Origin: Gautieria morchelliformis
Lineage: Eukaryota; Basidiomycota; Agaricomycetes; Gomphales; Gomphaceae
Length of the DNA: 64,000 nucleotides
NCBI GenBank assembly: GCA_015179125.1
Contig: WHVA01000141.1
Coordinates: 1 to 64,000, forward strand
Reading direction: 5' to 3'
The notes under the pieces are model-generated. The model searched no databases. It saw only the letters and a program-made list of their open reading frames with translations, and had not been told where the DNA came from. Shown here piece after piece: positions 56,698 through 64,000 of the stretch. Position 1 is the first letter of the stretch; every line of letters starts with the position of its first letter. The position numbers and the translations under genes were made by a program.

Positions 56698-56989
56698 TAT
56701 TGAATGGTGATATTAGAAGCCCTATCCATTCTACATTTCCCCTAATTTACCTGGTATTTTTGTCAATGGTAGTTAGTGGATTCTTGTTGACTCTTTCCTT
56801 TGTATCTGCGCTTTTTGGCCCCATTACATAAGCCAAAAAGCACCAGCTAAGAGCTGGGGAGTGTGGGAGAGTGCCCCTTATCTTGTGCACTCACCACACA
56901 TCCCCAGACCTGCTGGGGTGTTTGTTACCTAACGGCTTATCAGGCTTATCTGGGTTGTTTTAAAGCTCCTATAACTTCGCTTTTTTACA
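56698..56989 (+). mobile_element. 3' LTR of copia A (copy h)
   Basis: TATTGAATGG (one change from TGTTGAATGG) to TTTTTTACA. It lacks the 54-bp internal duplication present in the LTRs at 38710, 48581 and 59746. Followed directly by the MULE remnant at 56990. Confidence 0.9.
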
Positions 56990-57600
56990 AATTCATCACT
57001 AGACATTTGAAGCATTACCTTGATTGCTTTCTGATCGAAACCTTGCTCAACTTTCCAATCTAACCACTCCCAAACCTCATCTGGGCTTCTTGATGACCTC
57101 AAATCAGGTAGTGATGCCATGTCTAGTTGATATTCCAGAATTTGTGTAATTAATGACATCACTACACTCACTGTGTCCAGAATGTGCCCAATAGTATTCA
57201 ACTTGCACATTACTCGAGCCTGGTGACTGTGAAATATAAATCTTCGCCTTGCAGTCACACTTGAAACTTGTGTCTCGCTTTCGTTGTTTCCTTGGACTCA
57301 AGTTTTCTTCCCGTCGCTCACAGTAATGACCTGCATGATCACATTCATATGTATTCTTCCACACATATTTGCATTTCCGCTCTGCTGCCAGATCTAATGG
57401 CCTAAATTTATCTCAATGTGAAAAATTATATGGCGGACCTACTGGACACATAAGGCTTTTTGAGTCGCCAGTTCGTCATCCTGCATTCCAAATGAAGCCA
57501 GTCCTCCCAGGCATTTAGCGATAAATCAAAGCAGTGTGGGTTAGCTGGGAATTCTTGAGGTTTGAGTAAACACTGTATGGCCAGTTTGATTGACTTGTTG
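56990..57600 (-). pseudogene. MULE (Mutator-like) transposase N-terminal remnant
   Basis: Minus strand. An N-terminal block lies near 57600-57480 (LNAWEDWLHLECRMTNWRL). A Cys/His domain of the WRKY/FAR1-like kind used by fungal MULEs lies near 57350-57170 (YECDHAGHYCERREE, FKCDCKAKIYI, VEYYWAHSGHS). It is followed by LPDLRSSRSPDEVWEWLDWK and FDQKAIKVMLQMSSDEF ending at the LTR junction. The catalytic DDE part is absent. Frames shift between blocks. Confidence 0.7.
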
Positions 57601-57788
57601 CTCATTTTCGAAGCAGCGACTGTGAGAATAGTTAGAATTGGCTGGTAAAAAAGTATATTTGTTGATCTTTGTACACTAGCTAGTTAGCAAAGGCCTGTGG
57701 GTGGTGAGGGGTCCGTCGGAGTCTGAAATGTGGGGATATATGACTCCCCAAAGGAAACATGCATGGGCTCCTAGACAACCTTCGAGCC
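57601..57788. other. No feature recognised
   Basis: Short non-coding spacer between the MULE remnant and a copia gag scrap. Confidence 0.5.
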
Positions 57789-58210
57789 AAAAGGAGGAAC
57801 CAGCCATTTATGGCATGAGCATCGAGGAGAAGGATTACCATTTCACGATTATAAAGTCCCTACCCCCTCACCTATCCAACCTTGCTTGCTGGAGCCAAAT
57901 TATACAGCTCAACAAAAACAATTGATCCAGACGAGCTCATCACACTCTACACATGAACGTCACATAGCTCAACATGCTAATAAGTTTGGGGTGCCTAGTG
58001 TTCTGCACCAAGCCCTTAACGGCTGGCTTTGATTACACTGAGACTTTTTTGCACCCACTGCCAAATGGGCTGCATTGCGTGCTATGCTGCTAGCAATGGC
58101 TGCCTTTGAAGACATGGAGCTAGAGAGCATTGATATCTCACCTGCAAACTCAATGGAGAGCTTGATCAGGAAGTTTACATGGAGCAACCTGAGGGCTTCC
58201 ACCAGGGTGC
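57789..58210 (+). pseudogene. Copia gag scrap and copia A-related RT fragment, left part
   Basis: 57800-57925 reads YGMSIEEKDYHFTIIKSLPPHLSN, a gag-like block. 58015-58210 is a diverged copy of copia A RT (GFDYTETF..., AFEDMELESIDIS, LIRKFTWSN...) matching 54780-54965, with small deletions. It is cut at the GGGTGC sequence by a 1.24-kb insertion and resumes at 59454. Confidence 0.75.
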
Positions 58211-59448
58211 TGTCATGACCCATCTATTTTGTATACCCAGTAACCTCGACACCCCACTTTTACGTTCCCCCTGTTCGCTCCTCGCTGAATGCGCCGAATG
58301 TTTATTCGCCTTTGCACCATTTGCACATAGCAGTGCTACCTGGACTTGATCAATGCCTCCTCCTGGACTCGACTGCCCACCGTGGGTTCCCTCACCTCCC
58401 TGGCTCAAACCTCGTCAGATGCTCCTCTGGTCAGATGGCACAACTCATTTTATCTCCTATACCCAGTTATCCCTATTATCCGTTTTCCCAGTCCTCCCCT
58501 ATGTTCGCATGGCTTCACCCTCCCCTTGAGCCACAGCTCTTCGATGACCATTCTATTTTGCCCTTCATCACATTTCGCTGAACAGCCATTCGCTCCTCGC
58601 ATCATTCACCAGCAGGCACACCATCAAAACACAATCGACATCCCCTACTTGGCATGATGGCTTGTCAGTAGCTCCATCAGCTTCTCGATCCAACCCCTTT
58701 AGGTGTTCATATGAGCAGGATGCGTTCGCGGGATGTCCTACCCATAGGTCATGTGGGATCAACCCAGTAGACGAAGAGTCCGTGCAGGGTGGTGTATATG
58801 CGGGTCCCAAGACATGATTTCGTACATAGGTGCCTTCGCCACCTTTACTCTCCGTCGTTTCATGTTCTCCCTCTTCTCTCACTCTATTGTATGTTTATTT
58901 CATCTATGTTGTATCATGACTGCGCACTCCTATCCAACCCTAACTCGCGACGGCCTCTTTTCTACCTCACGAGCATTCAATAAAAGTAGTTTACATTTGC
59001 ATGTATATTCCCCAGTTCAATTATCATACTTCCATCTTGTGCAAACTTGACCTCGCTGTGATCATTGTCTTGAGCCTTCTCCTTTAGATTTCTATCTTTG
59101 ACCAGAAGAGGACTTAGGCATCACTGGTGAGTTCTCATACTTCATCTTCATTACCTTAGCCTTCGAACTATTTTCTGTGCTGTCGGTGAAGGGCTCTGAA
59201 GGAGTCCCTTCGCCGGCAAAGGGATTGTCACTACTTATACAACCCTTCTGTGACACCGTGCACATTACATCATCAAGTGCCACGGGCTATTTCACTATAG
59301 GGCGAGCTCCATTTGGGCAGTCCGCTTATCTTGTAAACATTTGTTGGTTTACCTATTCACCAAACGGCATACTTATTCCCACAAGTCATTCGGGCATTTG
59401 CTGTGTTCACTAATACACGATATTAGCACCTAAAAACCAATCTTGACC
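58211..59448 (+). mobile_element. 1238-bp insertion in the copia RT fragment, probable LTR-type
   Basis: It splits the RT sequence exactly at CAGGGTGC / TTATGATGATTTCC. It starts TGTCATGACCC, a common LTR start, and the flanks GGTGC and GCTGC form a possible one-mismatch duplication, but the right end (CTTGACC) lacks CA. No protein motif. Treated as an unclassified insertion. Confidence 0.55.
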
Positions 59449-59745
59449 GCTGCTTATGATGATTTCCTTAAGCTTCTCAAAGGCATCTATGGTCTGAAGC
59501 AATCTGGGAGAATCTGGCATCAGAAGCTCAATAAGGAGCTATGGGGGGATGGACTTTGTCAAAGTGAGGTATGACCATAGTGTTTGGGTATACCAGAAGA
59601 GTGATGATAAGATCATCATTCCAGTCTTTGTGGATGATTTGACCATTGCATCTAAGTCCAAGGAAGCCATGCGGCGTGTGACAGATGAGCTGAAGAAACA
59701 TTTTAAACTTAGGGACCTTGGTCCTACCTCTTTCCTCCTTGGAGT
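59449..59745 (+). pseudogene. Copia A-related RT fragment, right part
   Basis: Continues 58210: DDFLKLLKGIYGLKQSGRIWH, then KIIIPVFVDDLTIASKSKEAM (catalytic FVDD), ending at TSFLLGV where the LTR at 59746 begins. Diverged from the other copies by several percent, so it was an older insertion that a younger copia A hit. Confidence 0.85.
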
Positions 59746-60087
59746 TGTAAAAAAGCGAAGTTATAGGAGCCTTACAACAAGCCTGATACGCCTGATAAGC
59801 CTAACAAACACCCCAGCAGGTCTGGGGATGTGTGGTGAGTGCACAAGATAAGATTATACAGCTAGATACATCAGACCTGGGGATGTGTGGTGAGTGCACA
59901 AGATAAAGGGGCACTCTCCCACACTCCCCAGCTGTTAGCTGGCGCTTTTTGGCTTATGTAAGCATGCCAAAAAGCGCAGATACAAAGCAAAGAGTCAACA
60001 AGAAGTCACTAACTACTAGAGAGAAAAATACCAAGAAAATTAGAGGAAATGTAGAATGGATAGGGCTTCTAATATCACCATTCAACA
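59746..60087 (-). mobile_element. 3' LTR of the minus-strand copia A (copy i)
   Basis: 342 bp, plus-strand reading TGTAAAAAAG to CATTCAACA, next to the purine-tract complement CTCCCACCT. Contains the extra 54-bp-type duplication (GGGGATGTGTGGTGAGTGCA twice). Inserted within the RT fragment after GGAGT. Confidence 0.9.
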
Positions 60088-60123
60088 CTCCCACCTGATA
60101 ATAGAGCTCTGCATTCCTACACC

Positions 60124-60546
60124 TCACAGCCTTTCAAGGAACACCACCTCAATCACTTCCAGCTCCTCCAATGTCCTCATCCGCAGCATCTCAAACCGCT
60201 CCTCTTCTAAAGCTCCCAAGTCTACGGCAGGAGTCACCTCCTCCACCCTCGGCATATCAGTCTTCATCCACCGTCGCAAAATCCCTGTTGCCCATAAGAA
60301 CATGGCATGCCACCGATCCTTAATGCGAACTTGTGGTGTGAGTGGTATGAATGATATATGACTGCCTGAATGAGCAGTGTCGCAAGGAGATGATGGTAGG
60401 GTGTCGAAGCCGGGTGGTAGAAGGTCTGAATTGGACTGGGCAGTGATCGGCGACAAGTGTACTGGTGAGGGATATGTGATAGAAGGAGGTGGCGATGGTT
60501 GGATGAAACTGATGGAATTGGGAGTAGATGGGCGCGCTGAGAGGCA
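60124..60546 (-). CDS. Copia A accessory ORF, intact copy 2 (140 codons)
   Basis: ATG at 60546 to TGA at 60124, same direction as pol and located between pol and the 3' LTR. It differs from the 49.38-kb copy at only a few residues (for example RIKDRW versus CIKNRW, VVFLERL versus ATFLERL). Pro/Ser-rich first half with ITAQSNSDLLPPGFDTLPSS; acidic helical C-terminus. Soluble, no recognised domain. Function unknown. Confidence 0.45.
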   Translation of the reverse strand, partial: CLSARPSTPNSISFIQPSPPPSITYPSPVHLSPITAQSNSDLLPPGFDTLPSSPCDTAHSGSHISFIPLTPQVRIKDRWHAMFLWATGILRRWMKTDMPRVEEVTPAVDLGALEEERFEMLRMRTLEELEVIEVVFLERL

Positions 60547-60679
60547 CATGGATATGCTGATTGCAAATGTACAGCGTTGGTAAAGATAAAACAAGGTTTG
60601 GCGCAGTCTGAAAATAATTAGCAACTGTAAACTTTATTTAGCGCTCCAGGCGCTAAACAATGCTCAGTGCAAATCATTA

Positions 60680-62130
60680 TAGCATTAGTCCTAGCATTTT
60701 CCTGCAGCGTTCAACCTTGACCTTTGTTAACAACTTTGTCAACATGTCTGCTGGCATCTCATGTGAGCAACTGAGATTTTTCCTTCGGTGACCACATCTC
60801 TCAGCCAGTAGAAGCGCAAGTCTAGTTGCTTGAGTCTCCCGTGGTGTTCAGGATTCTTAGCAACTTGAACTGCTGACTGGTTATCAATGAAGAGTGTGGA
60901 GGAACCTCTAGGTTTCCACCCAAGCTCAGTGAACAAATTTCACAACCAAAGGATCTCTTGGCCTGCCGAGACAGCCGCAATGTATTCTGCCTCTGTGGTA
61001 GACAGAGTGACCATGGTCTGCAATCCTGTTCTCCAACTGATGGCTCCAGTTCCCATCTTAACCACATATGCACCAGTGGATTTACCACAGTCTTTGTCTC
61101 CACCATGGTCTGCATCTGAGTATGATGTAAACAGCTGGGTTGACTGTGTCAAGCCCGGCTTGTATGTCAGCTTGTAGTCAAGGGTGCCCTTCAGGTATTT
61201 GAAGAGGTGCTTGACAGCTGTCCAGTGTGCCATGCCAGGATTGGAGTTGAATCTGGCCAATACTCCCACCGCATATGCTATGTCTGGACGGGTTGCAGTA
61301 GCCAAATACTGCAAGGATCCCACTGCATGAATACAAGGCTTGTCTTTCATGAATTCAACCTCTTCCGGTGTAGAGGGAGCCTGTTCAGTGGACAGCCTGC
61401 AGCCAGGATCCATAGGAGTAAAGACTCTATAGCAATCAGAATGACCATATCGCTCCAGGAGGTCCAAGGTATACTGCTTCTGTGAGAGTGTGAGTGTGCG
61501 CTTGGCTCGGTCCCTCTCAATGGAAACTCCAAGGAGGAAAGACGTAGGACCGAGGTCCCTAAGTTTAAAGCGCTTCTTCAGGTCATCCTTCACATGCCGC
61601 ATGGCTTCCTTGGACTTGGATGCAATGGTCAAATCATCCACAAAGACTGGGATGATGACCTTATCATCACCCTTCTGGTACACCCAAATGCTATGGTCAC
61701 ACCTCACTTTGACAAAGTCCATTTCCCGCAGCTCTTTATCAAGCTTCTGATGCCAGATTCTCCCAGATTGCTTCAGACCATAGATACCTTTGAGAAGCTT
61801 GAGGAAATCATCATAAGCACCCTGGTGGAACCCCTCTGGTTGCTCCATGTAAACTTCCTGATCAAGCTCTCCATTTAGGTATGCAGATGAGATATCGATG
61901 CTCTCGAGCTCCATATCTTCAATGGCGGCCATTGCAAGCACAGCACGCAATGCACCCCATTTGGCAGTGGATGTGAACGTCTCAGTGTAGTCGAAGCCAG
62001 GCCTCTGGGCGTATCCTTTGGCTACCAACCTTCCTTTGTAGCGATCAATGGACCTAACGGCTTTTCGCTTGATGAGAAACACCCATCGACTCCCAATTGC
62101 CTTTCTGCCTGCGGGCAGTTTGGCAAGTTT
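60680..62130 (-). pseudogene. pol: Copia A RT and RNase H, mirror copy
   Basis: Same domains as 54650-56100. The 380-codon frame 62082-60940 differs from its mirror by one residue (WRTGLQ versus WRTKLQ). The TGA after ILWL is shared. Confidence 0.92.
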
Positions 62131-62504
62131 CCTGCCGAGTATAAACGGTGGATGTTCTATAATCCTCTGACCAGGAAGGTTATAATCAGCAACACTGCTG
62201 AATTTGATGAGCGTATCTTCCCAGGTCTAACAAGGAAAACCCACCCACCACTCCCAGAAGTTCCCCCTCCAGGACCATCTACTACTATTGAAGTGGAGCG
62301 ACGTCCACCTCAGGTAGAGGTACAGGAAAAGGTGGGAGATATACCTAATCAGGTGGGAGCTGTTCCTGCACCTCTCCCAGAGCCTCCAGAAGCTGTCTCT
62401 CCTGACCCCAGTGATGGCTTGGATGATTCTCACTCAGACTCAGACTCAGACTCTGAGGGAGTTACACCTCCACCTCCAATGAGAAGGTATCCTTTGCGAG
62501 AGCG
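62131..62504 (+). other. Inverted block, mirror copy
   Basis: Counterpart of 54276-54649; here the linker reads on the plus strand (MFYNPLTRKVIISNT to YPLRER at 62152-62505). Borders identical to the other arm. Confidence 0.88.
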
Positions 62505-63132
62505 ATAGCCAATAAAGACACATTTCTCGGTATGAGAACCAAGAGGTTTGCGCTTGTCCTTCTGGACATGAACATATGCTGTGCACCCAAAGACCCGTAA
62601 ATGAGAGACATCTGGTTTATGTCCATAAAACGCAGTGTAGGGAATTTCTCCCTGCAATGCAGATGTGGGGGACCTATTTCTCACATGGACCAGGGCTGGC
62701 ACAGCATAACTCCAGAAGGAAGTTGGAAGGTGAGATTCCATAAGCATGGCAAGGCCTGCTGTTGGAGAGTCCTGTTAACACGCTCTGCTACCCCATTCTG
62801 ATGGGGTTCATTCCGCACAGTGTGCTGGCGTGCAATTCCAGCAGTAGCTAAGAACATGTCAAATTCTGTGGATATGTACTCTCCTCCCTTGTCATCTCGC
62901 AATGTCTTTATCTTCTGAGACGTGGCATTCTCCACATATGCCTTGAACCGCTTGAATGCATCAAATGCATCTGACTTTGCCTTCAGCTTGATGACCACCC
63001 ATAGCCTGGTGGCATCATCGATGAAGGTAATCCAATACCGGTAACCATCTTGTGTGACAGGCATGGGACCATGGAGGTCAGAATGGATAAGAACAAGTGG
63101 TTCAGTAGCATGGAAGTTTGCTGTCTTGTTTA
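62505..63132 (-). pseudogene. pol: Copia A integrase core, mirror copy
   Basis: Same residues, D-D-E motifs and frameshift as 53648-54275. Confidence 0.9.
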
Positions 63133-63137
63133 CTACC

Positions 63138-64000
63138 TGTTTTGGAACCCGTTGAACTAAACGTAAAACTGTGGTGTTAAACACAATTCTAAAGTTCAAT
63201 CAGAGATTTGACTTTACAAGCACACGCAAGCTTCGAAACTATTTTAACGGAGAACCCAATTAAGAAATTATACTCCGGTGAACAATCAGAATCAGTATTG
63301 GTACAGGAAGTGTAGCAATAGAGATTTAACTGAACACGTGTAGTTCTTAGATTGTGCAATACTTTGTGAGGTCAAAGAATGTTATTAGGCGTCCAAGGGT
63401 CCAGATACTTTAAGGGGAAAGCTACCTAGAGTCTTAGGACCGCGGGTCGAGTGAATTAAAGACAACAATAATCCCCAAGACGTGAAAAGATAGTTCTGCG
63501 CTTGAACTCTTCCTCAGTTCAAGTATGTCACTATTCTTGTGGCTTTTCTGGTTTTCCAACTCAACAAACGTAGGATATTAACTCACTTACCCTGAGTTAG
63601 GTTAATATCTGCAGTGCGTTGATTGATCAAGAAAGATCAATTACTCAAAAGGCTATGAACCCACTTAACTCAGAGTTAAGTTAATAATCTATTGTGTGAA
63701 TTGAATAACTAATAACCAAGTCTATTAGATCACTGCTCAGAGTGGCATCTAATGGTACAGGATTACTAATCAGTTACTCTTAGTAATGTTGCTGTTCGCA
63801 GCGCGATTAGTCAGAGCCTGCTGCAATTAAAATAGAGCACTCTTGTATTTCTCAGAGCCAATCAGAGTTGCTGCAATCTTAGACTGTAGCCAAGTCAGTG
63901 AGCCAGTACTTCGGTACAAGGCTGTGTTGAAGTCACACTTCAGTTACTCAAGGTATGAGTGGTTTGGGTGAAAGATGATTGATTGCTTCACTGCTAAAAC
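63138..64000 (-). mobile_element. LTR C, mirror copy, partial at window edge
   Basis: Begins (minus-strand end) at TGTTTTGGAACCC after the GGTAG duplication (63133-63137) and continues to the window end, equivalent to 53642-52780. The hairpin region is included; the TATA box and octamer array would lie beyond 64000. Confidence 0.9.

Larger units (their letters stand above)
49727..56989 (+). mobile_element. Copia A, nearly full-length dead copy (plus strand)
   Basis: Truncated 5' LTR (49727-49877), primer-site-like sequence, leader, gag-pol, accessory region, purine tract and 3' LTR (56698-56989). Internally disrupted by LTR C (52167-53642) and by an inverted 374-bp block (54276-54649). The left edge joins the RNase H end of another copia A copy with only 2-4 bp of overlap. 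The right flank is a MULE remnant. This copy defines the family whose LTRs recur nine times in the window. Confidence 0.92.
59746..64000 (-). mobile_element. Copia A second copy (minus strand), running off the window
   Basis: LTR 59746-60087, accessory ORF, RT/RNase H, inverted block, integrase and the start of LTR C. From about 60530 to 64000 it is the mirror image of 52780-56250 (paired positions sum to 116780 with no net indel). It shares every lesion: the RT-RNase H TGA, the frameshifts, the 374-bp inversion and the LTR C insertion. Confidence 0.92.

Noticed and set aside
59746-60087. The roughly 270-340 bp repeat as a SINE or CRISPR-like unit
   Set aside because: TG...CA ends, 5-bp target duplications at two copies, and adjacency to a purine tract and a primer-site-like sequence show that it is an LTR.
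60056-60361. Plus-strand open frames across copia A LTR and 3' region (also 48891-49196, 39010-39267)
   Set aside because: They run from LTR into the complement of the accessory ORF, and composition and codon pattern fit shadows.

Overview
The window is about 64 kb of fungal repeat-rich DNA, most likely from a filamentous basidiomycete (Agaricomycetes). This is inferred from the mix of elements: chromodomain Ty3/gypsy elements, Ty1/copia elements, Tad/I-like LINEs with RNase H, and pogo, PIF/Harbinger and MULE DNA transposon remnants. A canonical very short intron (46 nt, GTGAGT...CTGAC...TAG) fits. I see no convincing host housekeeping gene, rRNA, tRNA or CRISPR. Almost every coding stretch is a decayed transposon gene with stops, frameshifts, truncations and nested insertions.

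Layout. 1-8.2 kb: a chromodomain Ty3 element (+) with 3' LTR at 5114-5651. It carries a spliced antisense gene (4942-3670) for a Zn2Cys6-like, coiled-coil protein. Beside it lie pieces of a second LTR family (B) and an inverted gypsy gag. 8.2-10.5 kb: truncated copia B. 10.5-13.9 kb: non-coding, with a 30-bp-stem hairpin. 13.9-19.7 kb: two LINE remnants (-), a minisatellite, and a LINE 3' end with an oligo(A) tail. 21.7-23 kb: pogo-like transposase. 25.1-26.9 kb: an LTR-D copy and a third LINE. 27.1-31.6 kb: copia C, hit by four LTR-type insertions, three with perfect 5-bp target duplications. 31.6-39.3 kb: gypsy C and D remnants mixed with LTRs of the copia A family. 40-42.2 kb: PIF/Harbinger remnant. 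43-46 kb: an old duplication and a 757-bp LTR D. 46-48.4 kb: copia B integrase and RT (-).

48.6-64 kb is dominated by copia A. A nearly complete but dead copy (49727-56989, +) is mirrored by a second copy (59746 to beyond 64000, -). From 52780-56250 and 60530-64000 the two arms are almost base-identical and share the same LTR-C insertion, internal inversion and frameshifts. The second arm is therefore a segmental inverted copy (or an assembly fold-back), not an independent retrotransposition. LTR C carries 15 copies of the octamer TCACNTGA upstream of its TATA box. Copia A also has an extra sense-strand ORF of about 140 codons between pol and the 3' LTR, open in two of three copies. Nine LTRs of this family (about 270-340 bp) are scattered from 32 to 60 kb, two of them as clean solo LTRs.

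Most promising for novelty: the antisense Zn2Cys6-like gene inside the chromovirus, the TCACNTGA array in LTR C, the accessory ORF of copia A, and the large near-identical inverted repeat. All family calls rest on motifs read by eye; no database search was possible. Open reading frames on this kind of DNA may start at non-ATG codons, so start positions are approximate unless an ATG is stated.
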